DNA of 12,020 bases from Minisyncoccota bacterium. Its GTDB lineage: Bacteria > Patescibacteriota > Minisyncoccia > Phycocordibacterales > JAACPR01. The DNA is taken from the NCBI GenBank assembly GCA_018061745.1, contig JAGOTN010000015.1:1-12020 (forward strand). The letters are read 5' to 3'. Every line of letters starts with the position of its first letter. Position 1 is the first letter of the stretch. This document shows, piece by piece, positions 1 through 8,213 of this stretch. Made by a program: the position numbers and the translations under genes. A model generated the notes under the pieces. That model did not search any database. It saw nothing but the letters and a program-made list of their open reading frames with translations, and was not told the origin of the DNA.

Positions 1-875
1 GTACCAAAAACTTCTTTTCCTAGTGTTTGATAGAGTTCTTTCACCAATTCTTTTCCTTCATCTAAATTCATAAATGCCGCGTAGCATTCTAGGTTTGTGA
101 ACTCTTGTAGATGCTCTGCACTTGATCCTTCATTTCTAAATACCCTTCCAATTTCAAATGTTTTAGGAAATCCCGCAGCCATCAATCTTTTTTGCCAAAG
201 CTCTCCAACAGAAATTCGAAGAAATACATCCATGTCAAAATCATTGTGATGGGTTTTAAAAGGTCGTGCCTCTGCTCCTCCTGTTGTTATCTCAAGTGTC
301 GGAGTTTCCACAGACAAAAAATCCCTTTGAATCATAAAACTTTGAGCAATATTCCAAAACTTTGCTTTTTTATAAAACAAATCCTTTCGTTCAGTATTCA
401 AAAGTAAATCTAAATATCGTTTTCGATATCTTTCATCATCATCTTTCAAACCATAAAAAGTATCCGGGATTGGTAGAAGTGTTTTTGTTAAAACTCTCCA
501 ATCACTTACATCCAAACTTTGTTGACCAGACTTTGTGATAAATAATTTTCCACCAACTTCAACGAAGTCTCCAATATCAATAACATTTCCAAACAATTCA
601 AGATTGTCTAAATTATCAATACGAAAAACTGCTTGAAATTTTTCAGTTCCATCATAAAGATCCGAAAAGAAAATCTTTCCTTGTCCTCGCAAAGACATTA
701 TTCTTCCAGCCAAACGAATTTCATTTCCTTCTTTTTCAATTTCCTCAAACTTTTCTAAAATCTCAGAAATTTCATGGGTACGATTTGTAGTACTCGGATA
801 AGCGTCGATTCCGTTTTCTTTTAAAATATTTAATTTATCTTCTCTAACCTTTTTTAAATCCTCTATTGAAGTCAT
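1..875 (-). CDS. lysS: lysyl-tRNA synthetase, class II (N-terminal part, cut by window edge)
   Basis: Charges tRNA-Lys with lysine in the cytoplasm. Translating the minus strand from ATG at 875 gives 291 open codons that run off the left edge, so the C-terminal part of the catalytic core, including motif 3, is not visible. Residues 1-50 are helical. Next comes the OB-fold anticodon-binding domain (IRLAGRIMSLRGQGKIFFSD, as in LysRS GRI-MxxRxxGK-xF-DL), then the catalytic domain with YRKRYLDLL, VETPTLE and motif 2 (FEIGRVFRNEGSSAEHLQEF). In the usual LysRS the region after FRNEG reads SxRHNPEFT; here it reads SAEHLQEFT, a modest divergence. The start is fixed by an in-frame TAG three bases upstream. 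The gene begins 16 nt after the greA stop and is probably co-transcribed with it. No Shine-Dalgarno is visible, but a TATAAT lies 8 nt before the ATG. Confidence 0.96.
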   Translation of the reverse strand, partial: MTSIEDLKKVREDKLNILKENGIDAYPSTTNRTHEISEILEKFEEIEKEGNEIRLAGRIMSLRGQGKIFFSDLYDGTEKFQAVFRIDNLDNLELFGNVIDIGDFVEVGGKLFITKSGQQSLDVSDWRVLTKTLLPIPDTFYGLKDDDERYRKRYLDLLLNTERKDLFYKKAKFWNIAQSFMIQRDFLSVETPTLEITTGGAEARPFKTHHNDFDMDVFLRISVGELWQKRLMAAGFPKTFEIGRVFRNEGSSAEHLQEFTNLECYAAFMNLDEGKELVKELYQTLGKEVFG

Positions 876-883
876 ATTCTAAA

Positions 884-889
884 ATTATA
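884..889 (-). promoter_or_regulatory. possible -10 element directly upstream of lysS
   Basis: A perfect TATAAT on the minus strand ends 8 nt before the lysS ATG, in the greA-lysS junction. Transcription from it would start 1-2 nt before the ATG and give an almost leaderless mRNA. No good -35 hexamer is present at 16-18 nt upstream (AAGATT at 17), and the sequence overlaps the greA stop region, so it may be chance in AT-rich DNA. It is listed because other genes here show the same placement. Confidence 0.3.
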
Positions 890-891
890 CT

Positions 892-1356
892 CTACTCTAC
901 AGAAATAATCTTGTATTCTATTCTACCCTTTGGAGTGTCTATTGATACGGCGTCACCCTTCTTCTTTTTCATCAAAGCTTCACCTAGAGGAGAATCGTAT
1001 GAAAGTTTTCCGGCAGCCATATCAGCTTCTTCAGATCCAACTAGAAGAAATTCTTTCTTTTCTTTTTCTCCATTTTTTTGAATAACAACTTTTGAACCAG
1101 CTTCCACAACATCACTTTTTTTGTGTTGTAAAATTTCAGCATGTTTTAAAAGATCTTCAATTTGAGAGATTCTAGATTCAACTTTTCCTTGTTCGTCTCG
1201 AGCTTCTTGATACTCAGCATTTTCAGATAGATCACCCATAGATTTTGCATACTCTAGGTGTTGAGCGACTTCTTGTCGTTTTTTATGAATTAAAAAGTGC
1301 AATTCTTCTTGCAATTCATTGTATTTCTCTTGTGTTAAGTATTGCTTATTTTGCAT
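892..1356 (-). CDS. greA: transcription elongation factor GreA
   Basis: Binds the secondary channel of RNA polymerase and stimulates cleavage of backtracked transcripts. At 154 residues it has the normal family length. Residues 1-78 form the antiparallel coiled coil. Its tip carries GDLSENAEYQEAR (41-53), with the two acidic residues (D42, E45) that hold the catalytic magnesium in the polymerase active site. Residues 84-154 form the FKBP-like domain, with the family signature SPLGEALMKKKKGDAV (122-137) and a TPKGRIEYKI end. The gene is separated from the upstream mrdA by 80 bp containing a convincing promoter, so greA-lysS probably forms its own transcription unit. No Shine-Dalgarno is visible before the ATG. 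Confidence 0.97.
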   Translation of the reverse strand: MQNKQYLTQEKYNELQEELHFLIHKKRQEVAQHLEYAKSMGDLSENAEYQEARDEQGKVESRISQIEDLLKHAEILQHKKSDVVEAGSKVVIQKNGEKEKKEFLLVGSEEADMAAGKLSYDSPLGEALMKKKKGDAVSIDTPKGRIEYKIISVE

Positions 1357-1391
1357 ATTTTATAAGGGTATTACTATTAAAACAAGTAACA

Positions 1392-1419
1392 TTTATAACC
1401 TTTTTAAGGATAAAGTCAA
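1392..1419 (-). promoter_or_regulatory. sigma70-type promoter for greA-lysS
   Basis: On the minus strand TTGACT (1414-1419) is followed after 16 nt by TATAAA (1392-1397), five of six matches to consensus in each hexamer. It lies in the 80-bp gap between mrdA and greA, pointing at greA. The predicted start near 1385 would leave about 28 nt of untranslated leader, unlike the near-leaderless arrangement suggested for several other genes here. No clear terminator for the upstream mre-mrdA unit is visible in the same gap, so read-through is possible. Confidence 0.65.
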
Positions 1420-1436
1420 TCAATACAGCTTGATAA

Positions 1437-3140
1437 CTAAAAATACTCCGGTCTGTATATACTAATCCAATCCAAAACTTGTCTCATAACAGCCACACCT
1501 CCAATCATATTAGTACCACTACCCTGTTCCATTAAAACAACAAAGGCGTATTTTGGATCTTGATATGGGAAAAAACCAATCACAGAAGAGTTAACTTTTG
1601 CCTTTGAAACACCAAGCTCTGCTGTTCCTGTCTTTGCAGCAATTTCCGCTCCAGGAATATTTAGTCCTTTTGCTGTTCCATACAAAACAGCATCTCTCAT
1701 TCCTCTTTGAACAATATCAAAATTTTCTTTTTTAATATTATCGATGTTTTTTAAAATTGTAACTGAGTCATCCAACTTTATCGTTGGTTCAATTAATTTT
1801 CCACCGTTCGCAATAGCTGATACAGCCCGCGCAATTTGGATCGGACTAACCTGAACACCGTATTGTCCAATAGCTGTGAAATAAGTATCTCCCAATCTCC
1901 AATCATCTCCATCAAAATTTTCAGCTTTCCATTTTGGATTTGGAATTGTTCCAGATTGTCCTCCTAAAAATTCATCATCAATATCATCTCCGAAACCAAA
2001 AGTCTTAAAATATTCTTCTAATTTTGTAATTCCAATTCCTTTTTGTCCTGTTGGAGTATATCCTCCCGAAACTTGATAAAAATAAACGTTTGAAGAATAC
2101 GCCAATGCTTTAAAAACATTTACATAACCATGAGCTTTCCAATCTGTAAAAATTGAAGGGTTTGAAGGATCATATGGATTTGGCACTTCCATATTTTTCA
2201 CACTTAAAATTTCTGTGTTTGCAGTAACAACACCTTCATTAAGCGCACCCAAAGCAACGAATGGTTTTAGAATAGAACCCGGACTATAAAGACCTTTTGT
2301 AGCTCTATTTAAAAATCTATTATTTGGATCATTTAAAAACGAATTTATTTTTTCTTTGTCAGTACCTTCTGTTAGAACATTTGAATCAAATTCTGGATAT
2401 GAAGTAATGGCTAAAAGTTCTCCTGTTTTTACATCAATAACTATTCCTGATCCTCCTTTAAAACCAACTTGCTCTACAACCCCTGCAATTGTTGAAAAAA
2501 GTTTTTCTTGTAACTCTGCATCAATACTCAAAGATAAAGTTTTTCCAGAAACAGGTTCTTGAATATTATTATCACCCACGACATCCATCAAAGCATTTGT
2601 TTCAACAATTTTTAATCCATTTTTTCCAGAAATAATCTCATCAAAATATTGTTCAACACCACCAAAACCTTCAAAAGATTCACTGTAATAAAATCCTGAA
2701 GAATCTTTTTTAGGGTATTTCACATAACCAAGCAAGTTTGCAAAACCTGGTTTTTCAATATATTTTCTTAAACTGAAATCACTTTTTTCTTTTGTATTTT
2801 CATTCCAAATTAAAGGTACATGATTTCTATCATAAACAATTCCTCTGTCAGCAAAAATTAGAGTGTGTCTTAAACTATTTTCAAAACTAATTTTTGAAAA
2901 ATGTTCCCCGTCAACAATTTGAAGATTCCATATCTTTATAAGAAAAGATATAAATATTATGATAAAAAAAATAAAAATAACAGAAACTGCTTTTTTAGAA
3001 ATCGGCTTTTCAATACGACCTTCGAATTGATTTCTGTCATAATCTGGTAAATTTTGAGAATCCAAAAAAACTTCATCTAAATCAATATCTTTAGATATAA
3101 ATTTTCTTTTTTTAAATTTATTGATTATTTTTGCCACCAT
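1437..3140 (-). CDS. mrdA: penicillin-binding protein 2, elongation-specific D,D-transpeptidase
   Basis: Cross-links peptidoglycan during lateral wall synthesis as part of the rod complex, with its catalytic domain outside the cytoplasmic membrane. The 567 residues contain a 50-residue charged cytoplasmic tail, one membrane anchor (51-70, rich in I and F), the PBP dimerisation/pedestal region (about 75-220) with RHTLIFADRGIVYDRN, and the transpeptidase domain (about 230-560). All three penicillin-binding motifs are present: SxxK at S289-x-x-K292 (SPGSILKP), SxN at S349-S350-N351, and KTG at 503-505 (AAKTGTAE). AIGQYGVQVSPIQIA matches the conserved GQG-PLQ region. It starts 5 nt after the MreD-like gene and closes the mreB-mreC-mreD-like-mrdA cluster. 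The context favours PBP2 over the divisome enzyme FtsI. The cytoplasmic tail is longer than the roughly 20 residues usual in PBP2. Confidence 0.93.
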   Translation of the reverse strand: MVAKIINKFKKRKFISKDIDLDEVFLDSQNLPDYDRNQFEGRIEKPISKKAVSVIFIFFIIIFISFLIKIWNLQIVDGEHFSKISFENSLRHTLIFADRGIVYDRNHVPLIWNENTKEKSDFSLRKYIEKPGFANLLGYVKYPKKDSSGFYYSESFEGFGGVEQYFDEIISGKNGLKIVETNALMDVVGDNNIQEPVSGKTLSLSIDAELQEKLFSTIAGVVEQVGFKGGSGIVIDVKTGELLAITSYPEFDSNVLTEGTDKEKINSFLNDPNNRFLNRATKGLYSPGSILKPFVALGALNEGVVTANTEILSVKNMEVPNPYDPSNPSIFTDWKAHGYVNVFKALAYSSNVYFYQVSGGYTPTGQKGIGITKLEEYFKTFGFGDDIDDEFLGGQSGTIPNPKWKAENFDGDDWRLGDTYFTAIGQYGVQVSPIQIARAVSAIANGGKLIEPTIKLDDSVTILKNIDNIKKENFDIVQRGMRDAVLYGTAKGLNIPGAEIAAKTGTAELGVSKAKVNSSVIGFFPYQDPKYAFVVLMEQGSGTNMIGGVAVMRQVLDWISIYRPEYF

Positions 3141-3145
3141 ATCAT

Positions 3146-3403
3146 TTAATACATAATTAATTTTTCTCTAATTTTATTTACAATAAAAATTAATACTAGA
3201 AAAATTAAAGTTAACACGTAAGGAAAATTACCAAAAACAGAAACACTCCCGAAAATTGAATCCATAATTAAAGCAACGAAAACAGCTTCATAGAAATTTT
3301 TAAAGTAAAAAGAAGCTGCAATCACTAATATAAAACTCAACCACCAAGGTATTACAAAAACAAATAATACCAACAGCACTGTTATTATAAGCCTCAAAAT
3401 CAT
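3146..3403 (-). CDS. short MreD-like integral membrane protein of the rod complex
   Basis: An 85-residue, very hydrophobic protein encoded exactly where mreD normally sits, 7 nt after mreC and 5 nt before mrdA. Membrane segments can be seen at about 3-18, 20-34, 36-52 and 60-77, with a charged KIREK end. The stretch ALIMDSIFGSVSVFG resembles the GLxxDxxxGxxxG region of MreD. MreD proteins are usually about 160-180 residues with five or six membrane spans, so this is at best a reduced form. The assignment rests mainly on position. It could instead be a lineage-specific small membrane protein that replaces MreD. The stop is a clean TAA and the downstream gene follows at once, so there is no sign that a frameshift removed a longer reading frame. 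Confidence 0.6.
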   Translation of the reverse strand: MILRLIITVLLVLFVFVIPWWLSFILVIAASFYFKNFYEAVFVALIMDSIFGSVSVFGNFPYVLTLIFLVLIFIVNKIREKLIMY

Positions 3404-3410
3404 AATAAAC

Positions 3411-4190
3411 CTATTCTAGCACACTCTGTTTTTTAACAATTGAAACAAAATTCATGTCTTGAAAAGCCACTGGAATAGAGAAATAAATGGTTTTAAAGGT
3501 TGCTACAGGATCTTCGACAATCTCTCCTACAGAACCAATAATGGCGTAATTAAGGCTAGGTACAGCTACAGCGTCCCCTATCTCAACTTTTAAGTCTTTA
3601 GGGATTTCTATAACAAATTGACCCCCGTTTTTACCTTCTGCTTCAATTTCAATATTCGCAACTCTAACTAAAGTTTTTTCTCCAGAAGAAGACCTCAATT
3701 TCACTGTCGCTGTATATGCATCAACATTTGTAATATCTCCAATATATACACCATGAACAAAAACTAAATCTCCATTTTCTATTTGATTATTTCCCTTCAA
3801 TATCAACAATGTGTCGTAGGGAGAAAAAGGAGGTCTATTTAAAACTTTTGAAATTTGATCACTTGATTTTTTCTCTAATTCTAAATTGTAATCTTCAATT
3901 TGAGAGTTTACAAAATTTTGTGCGATCAAAGAGATTTTTGTTTTTGTTAATTCTTCTTCAAGCGATGCAACTTTCTTTTCTAATTCTTGTTTATTTTTAA
4001 AAGAAGTTGAAATTGAAATAAAAGGTTTTGAAATTAAATTTTTAATTGTAGAAATAGGATGAACAATTGTTCTAACAACAGACTGAGGCCAAACAATATT
4101 AAAAATTCCTAATATTAAAACTACAAAGACAGCAGCGAAGAATCCTGCGTAAGATTTTTTATTTTTCTTTCGGTAATGCATCATCATCAA
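3411..4190 (-). CDS. mreC: rod shape-determining protein MreC
   Basis: Membrane-anchored extracytoplasmic scaffold that couples MreB filaments to PBP2 and the wall synthases. The 259 residues show a basic cytoplasmic start, one membrane span (about 14-35), a coiled coil (about 65-107, heptads through QELEKKVASLEEELTKTK) used for dimerisation, and the two beta domains of MreC (about 110-255). The C-terminal signature runs VGEIVEDPVATFKTIYFSIP and is followed by AFQDMNFVSIV. The start is uncertain: TTG at 4190 is followed by three consecutive ATG codons (4187, 4184, 4181), and all of them lie inside the 3' end of mreB, which ends at 4159. The genes therefore overlap by about 23-32 bp and are probably translationally coupled. 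GAGG in the mreB coding sequence about 9 nt upstream may serve as a ribosome binding site. Confidence 0.92.
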   Translation of the reverse strand: MMMMHYRKKNKKSYAGFFAAVFVVLILGIFNIVWPQSVVRTIVHPISTIKNLISKPFISISTSFKNKQELEKKVASLEEELTKTKISLIAQNFVNSQIEDYNLELEKKSSDQISKVLNRPPFSPYDTLLILKGNNQIENGDLVFVHGVYIGDITNVDAYTATVKLRSSSGEKTLVRVANIEIEAEGKNGGQFVIEIPKDLKVEIGDAVAVPSLNYAIIGSVGEIVEDPVATFKTIYFSIPVAFQDMNFVSIVKKQSVLE

Positions 4191-5250
4191 CCATTATAGC
4201 CTCTTTATACTCTTCTAGGTTTTCTAAAATAACACCAGTTCCTCTAGCTACCGCTGTAAGTGGTTCTGAGGCAACATAAACTGGGATTTGTAATTCCGAT
4301 TCAAGTAAAACATCTAGCCCTTTTATCAAAGCTCCACCTCCAACAAGAAAAATTCCGCGCTTCATAATATCTGCAACAATTTCTGGAGGTGTAGATTCAA
4401 GAACTTCTTTTGTGGCTTCAACTAATGCTCCAATAGAATGTGCTATCGCCTCGCGAATATCGGAGTCTGTAATTATAACTTCTCGAGGAAGTCCTGTAAC
4501 TAAATCTCTTCCGCGAATCGGAGCTTCTAAAGGTTCCTCTCCTTGAATCATATTGCTTAATTGAATTTTAATTTCCTCGGCAGTTCTTTCTCCAATTAAA
4601 ATTTTAAATTCACTTCGGATATAAGTTGAGATATCGCTATTTAATTTGTCTCCAGCAATCTTTAAATTTTTTGAACGAACAATTCCTCCTAAAGAAATAA
4701 CAGCGATATCAGAAGTTCCTCCTCCAATATCAATAATCATATTTCCAACTGGTTCATTTATTGGTAAATGAATTCCGATTGCAGCGGCTGTTGGTTCTTC
4801 AACAATATAAACTTTTCTAGCACCAGCATTTATTACAGCATCACGAACCGCACGAGACTCAACGTTTGTAACTCCAGAAGGAACACCAACAACAACTCTT
4901 GGACCTAAAATTGTTTTATGTTCTTTTATCGCTCGCTTCACAAGATAACTAATCATCTCTTCTGTGATTTCAAAATCAGAGATCACACCATCAACAAGTG
5001 GACGAATTGCTTGCACATGTCCAGGAGTTCTACCCAACATTCTTTTTGCTTCTGCACCCACAGCAACAACTTGTCCTGTTTTTGTATTTATAGCAACAAC
5101 AGAAGGCTCATTTAAAACAACTCCTTTTCCAGGCACATAAACAAGAGTGTTTGCTGTACCCAAATCAATTCCAATATCATTAGAAAGTTTATGCCAAATC
5201 TTATCAATCAGATTTTTTATGCTCCATTTTTCTTTTTTTTCATTAACCAT
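4159..5250 (-). CDS. mreB: rod shape-determining protein MreB (actin-like ATPase), copy 1
   Basis: Forms membrane-associated filaments that direct the wall elongation machinery. At 363 residues it is slightly longer than the usual 335-350. The actin-family nucleotide motifs are in order: phosphate 1 DIGIDLGTANT (25-35), EEPTAAAIG (151-159) with the catalytic-type glutamate, phosphate 2 IIDIGGGTSD (172-181), and the adenosine motif LVGGGALIKGLD near 310. A 24-residue N-terminal extension precedes phosphate 1. Its WSIKNLIDKIWHKL part (9-22) can form an amphipathic helix, which in other MreBs gives direct membrane binding. It begins 12 nt after proS and overlaps mreC, and it heads the mreB-mreC-mreD-like-mrdA module. 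A second MreB is partly visible at the right edge of the window. Confidence 0.97.
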   Translation of the reverse strand: MVNEKKEKWSIKNLIDKIWHKLSNDIGIDLGTANTLVYVPGKGVVLNEPSVVAINTKTGQVVAVGAEAKRMLGRTPGHVQAIRPLVDGVISDFEITEEMISYLVKRAIKEHKTILGPRVVVGVPSGVTNVESRAVRDAVINAGARKVYIVEEPTAAAIGIHLPINEPVGNMIIDIGGGTSDIAVISLGGIVRSKNLKIAGDKLNSDISTYIRSEFKILIGERTAEEIKIQLSNMIQGEEPLEAPIRGRDLVTGLPREVIITDSDIREAIAHSIGALVEATKEVLESTPPEIVADIMKRGIFLVGGGALIKGLDVLLESELQIPVYVASEPLTAVARGTGVILENLEEYKEAIMVDDDALPKEK

Positions 5251-5262
5251 ATTAAGTGAGTG

Positions 5263-6519
5263 CTATTTTAAAAACGCACCACTTACAATAGCAGATGTAG
5301 AGAATTCTGACACCTCTTGACTAGATCGGTCAATTACTTCATGAGCTCCAGAAACTAAGGTCTTTTTGCTAACAATTATTCGTTTTGGAAGACCAATTAA
5401 GTCGCTGTCGGCAAATTTTTCTCCTGCTTGTTTATCTCTATCATCAAATAAAACAGAAAATCCATTCTTTTTTAATCCTTCGTAAATTTTATTTGCTTCT
5501 TCAAGAACTTCTTCATTGTCTGTGTTCAAACAAATTAAATGTAAATCAAAAGGCGCAACACTCTTTGGCCAAACAATTCCTTTTTCATCTGAAAGCACTT
5601 CTACGATTGTTCCCATAAGGCGACCAATTCCTATTCCATAACTTCCCATAAATACGGTTGAACGATTTCCTTTATCATCATTTACAATCAACTCAAGTGG
5701 TTCAGAAAATTTATTTCCTAGACTAAAAATATTTCCAACTTCAACAGTTTTCTTTTCTACTAGACTTTCTCGCTTTAGATTTAATTTATTTAAAACTTCG
5801 TCTGTATAAACTTCTTTGTTTACAGCTATACCACTGGATTCATCCAAATAAATTATATCTTCACCTGCGTCAGTCTCTGTTTGAAATTCATGCGAGAACT
5901 CTGCAAAACTCCCACCAGAAGCAAATGTCTTATGAGTTAAATGACCAATCCCTATTCTGTCAAAAATATTTTTGTATGCGTCTGATACTTTTTCATAAAA
6001 AACATTATGCTCTTCTTCGTTTTTAGAAAAAGAATAAAGATCTTTCATTAGAAATTCTCGCCCTCGCAAAATTCCAGATTTGGCTCGAGTTTCATTTCTG
6101 AATTTTGTTTGAAATTGATAAACATATTGTGGCAAATGATTATAAGAAGAAATATGATCTCGCATTATATTTGTCAGAGGTTCTTCGTGTGTGAAAGCTA
6201 AACCTAATTCTGTATCGTTTTTAAGTTTTGTTTTAAACCAATTGTCTACAACTTCATCATCCCAACGATTTGTTTTTTTCCAAATCTCCTTATCTTGCAA
6301 AGCGGTTAGAGAAATCTCTTGTCCGTCAATTTTATTCATTTCATCTCGCACAATTTCTTCAATTTTTTTCATCGTTCGCAAACCAAGTGGCAATAAAGAG
6401 TAAACTCCTGCCATCTCTTTGTGAATAAAACCGGCACGAATTAAAAGATCAGCATTTTTTGATACTTCATCTTTTGGTGATTCTTTTCTTGTACGTGTAA
6501 AAAGTTTTGATTGTTTCAT
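5263..6519 (-). CDS. proS: prolyl-tRNA synthetase lacking the editing (INS) domain
   Basis: Class II synthetase that attaches proline to tRNA-Pro. At 418 residues it is about 150 shorter than typical bacterial ProRS (about 570). Motif 2 is at 137-163 (TKFRNETRAKSGILRGREFL, then MKDLYSF) and motif 3 at 292-303 (GSYGIGIGRLMG). The anticodon-binding domain follows (about 325-410) with GEKFADSDLIGLPKR. Between GEDIIYLDESSGIAVNKE (219-236) and VEVGNIFSLGNKFSE (259-273) there are only about 22 residues. In E. coli-type ProRS the roughly 180-residue INS domain, which hydrolyses Ala-tRNA-Pro, sits exactly there. Such short forms are known from mitochondria and some bacteria. The gene starts 43 nt after rseP and ends 12 nt before mreB. 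Confidence 0.95.
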   Translation of the reverse strand: MKQSKLFTRTRKESPKDEVSKNADLLIRAGFIHKEMAGVYSLLPLGLRTMKKIEEIVRDEMNKIDGQEISLTALQDKEIWKKTNRWDDEVVDNWFKTKLKNDTELGLAFTHEEPLTNIMRDHISSYNHLPQYVYQFQTKFRNETRAKSGILRGREFLMKDLYSFSKNEEEHNVFYEKVSDAYKNIFDRIGIGHLTHKTFASGGSFAEFSHEFQTETDAGEDIIYLDESSGIAVNKEVYTDEVLNKLNLKRESLVEKKTVEVGNIFSLGNKFSEPLELIVNDDKGNRSTVFMGSYGIGIGRLMGTIVEVLSDEKGIVWPKSVAPFDLHLICLNTDNEEVLEEANKIYEGLKKNGFSVLFDDRDKQAGEKFADSDLIGLPKRIIVSKKTLVSGAHEVIDRSSQEVSEFSTSAIVSGAFLK

Positions 6520-6528
6520 TGTCGTTTA

Positions 6529-6557
6529 ATTCTAACCTATTTTTTAATTTTTGAAAA
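6529..6557 (-). promoter_or_regulatory. weak candidate promoter for proS
   Basis: In the 43-nt gap between rseP and proS the minus strand carries TTTTCA (6552-6557), 17 nt, TAGAAT (6529-6534), with 9 nt to the ATG. The hexamers match four and five of six consensus bases. The region is extremely AT-rich, so chance is a real possibility. If active it would start proS, and perhaps the mre genes, independently of the upstream genes with only a 2-3 nt leader. Confidence 0.3.
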
Positions 6558-6562
6558 AACTG

Positions 6563-7660
6563 TTAAAAAAGTTTGACCACATCACTGATTGTAATAACAA
6601 CCATAAGAGTAATAAGCAGAACAAATCCAATTAAGTTTAAGGCATTAGCGATTTTTGGTTTGATTGGTTTTTTTGTAATTCCTTCAACCGCTACAAAAAG
6701 TAGTCTTCCTCCATCTAGTGCTGGAAAAGGAACCAAATTTATAACAGCTAAGTTTATAGAAATGAAAGCAGTGAAAGTAATTAGATAAGATAATCCAAAT
6801 TCCGCAGCATCTCCAACATGACCAACAATTCCAACAGGACCAGAAACTTGATCTAAATGAGCTTGTCCAATAATTGCAGTTCCTAAAAATTGTGCCAAAC
6901 CTATCGCTGTTTCTCTCAACAAATCAACTGTTGTTTTTGCTCCTTGCCAAAGTGCTGGGAAAAAACTTAATCTCAAATCACCTAAATCTGTCATTGCAAT
7001 TCCTATTGTTTTCTTGCCTTCCATCAATCCATCCACAGCAGTCATTGAAAATGTTTTTTCTTCATTTTTTCTTTCAACAACTATTTTAATTTCTTTTTCT
7101 GAATTAGTTGAAATAAAGTTTTGAATATCTTCAATTTTTGTTTCTTGAGTTTTTGATAATTTATTATCTCCAGAAACTAAAGTTTGGATTGTATCACCTA
7201 CTTTAAGACCAGATTTTTCTGCAGGACTTTCAGGTGCGATATGAGTTATGTGAGTTTGAATATTTTCAACTTTAGAAAAATTTTCTTCATTTACGATTGC
7301 AGGAAAACTCATCATGTAGCTAGTACTGATTAGCATCCAAGCAAAAATAATATTGAAACTAATTCCAGCGATCAAAACAGCTGCTTGTATCCACTTACTT
7401 TTATTAACAAAACTATTTTTTGCATCAGGATCTAAAGATTCTTCATCTGGATTTTCTCCAAAGATTTTGACATAACCTCCAAATGGAATTAAATTCAAGG
7501 CGTATTTTGTACCTTTTCTTGTGAAAGAAAATAACTTTGGAGGAAATCCAACAGCAAACTCATCTACTCTAATTTTTGCCCATTTTGCAATCGAGAAATG
7601 TCCTAGTTCATGAACAAAAATTAAAACTCCGAGAATAACTACGAAAATAATTATTGACAT
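6563..7660 (-). CDS. rseP: M50-family site-2 zinc metalloprotease (RseP/RasP type)
   Basis: Intramembrane protease that cleaves membrane-bound substrates such as anti-sigma factors or signal-peptide remnants. In the 365 residues the zinc site HELGH (H17, E18, H21) lies in the first membrane span, and the third ligand is in NLVPFPALDGG (LDGG at 315-318). A second membrane span lies near 92-113. The periplasmic PDZ domain (about 130-215) includes APESPAEKSGLKVGDTIQTL, and further spans lie near 280-310 and 335-362. The GFPPKLFSF and NLIPFGGYVKIFGE elements are characteristic of this subfamily. There is one PDZ domain, as in Bacillus RasP; E. coli RseP has two. The ATG overlaps the end of frr by 10 nt, so the two genes are probably translated together. 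The substrate cannot be told from the sequence. Confidence 0.95.
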   Translation of the reverse strand: MSIIIFVVILGVLIFVHELGHFSIAKWAKIRVDEFAVGFPPKLFSFTRKGTKYALNLIPFGGYVKIFGENPDEESLDPDAKNSFVNKSKWIQAAVLIAGISFNIIFAWMLISTSYMMSFPAIVNEENFSKVENIQTHITHIAPESPAEKSGLKVGDTIQTLVSGDNKLSKTQETKIEDIQNFISTNSEKEIKIVVERKNEEKTFSMTAVDGLMEGKKTIGIAMTDLGDLRLSFFPALWQGAKTTVDLLRETAIGLAQFLGTAIIGQAHLDQVSGPVGIVGHVGDAAEFGLSYLITFTAFISINLAVINLVPFPALDGGRLLFVAVEGITKKPIKPKIANALNLIGFVLLITLMVVITISDVVKLF

Positions 7661-8205
7661 AGAATTTCTTCTTCTTTTTTAACAAACAATGATTCCAAAT
7701 TTTTATTAGCTTCGTCTACTAATTTTTGTAAAGTTTCTTTATCTCTTTTTGCATCATCTTCGGGAAGTTCTCCTGCTTTTTGTGCAGTTTCAATTTCTTT
7801 AATAACAGTAGATCGATCTGTTCTAACAGAAACTTTTGCATCTTCGGTTTTATTTTTTGCAACTTTTACAAGTTTCTCGCGATTCTCTGTTGTTAGTACA
7901 GGAAAAATAGCTCTAACTCCCTCTCCATCAGATACTGTTGAAACTCCTAAATCAGAAAGTGAAATAGCCTTTTCTATTGGACCTACTAAAGTCTTATCCC
8001 AAGGAGAAATTCTAATAGTTCGAGCATCCTCAATTGAAAGAGAAGCAGATTGATTTAACGGCATCTTTGAACCATATGCATCAATAAAAACAGTATCCAA
8101 AAGCGTTATGCTTGCTCTACCAGTTCTCAATCCTGAAAATTCTTTCTTTAACCAATCTTCAATACTAATAATTTGTTTTTTAAAATCTGAAAAATCATAT
8201 GACAT
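7651..8205 (-). CDS. frr: ribosome recycling factor
   Basis: Works with EF-G to split the post-termination ribosome complex. At 184 residues it has the normal family length and the expected two-domain layout: the long three-helix bundle (about 1-30 and 104-184) and the inserted beta domain (about 31-103). Recognisable stretches are FSGLRTGRAS (24-33), IRISPWDK, AISLSDLGVSTVSDGEGVRAIFP and LTTENREKLVKVAK. Where most RRFs read VRNIRRDAND, this protein reads VRTDRSTVIK: the first and second arginines are kept and the third is a serine. That element faces 23S rRNA in known structures, so this may be a lineage trait. The gene follows holB by 39 nt and overlaps rseP by 10 nt. Confidence 0.96.
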   Translation of the reverse strand: MSYDFSDFKKQIISIEDWLKKEFSGLRTGRASITLLDTVFIDAYGSKMPLNQSASLSIEDARTIRISPWDKTLVGPIEKAISLSDLGVSTVSDGEGVRAIFPVLTTENREKLVKVAKNKTEDAKVSVRTDRSTVIKEIETAQKAGELPEDDAKRDKETLQKLVDEANKNLESLFVKKEEEILCQ

Positions 8206-8213
8206 ATATTCTT

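Noticed and set aside
1400..1411. Small palindrome CCTTAAAAAGG as a terminator for the mre-mrdA unit
   Set aside because: The arms are only four or five bases with little GC, and the element sits within the spacer of the greA promoter. No T tract follows.
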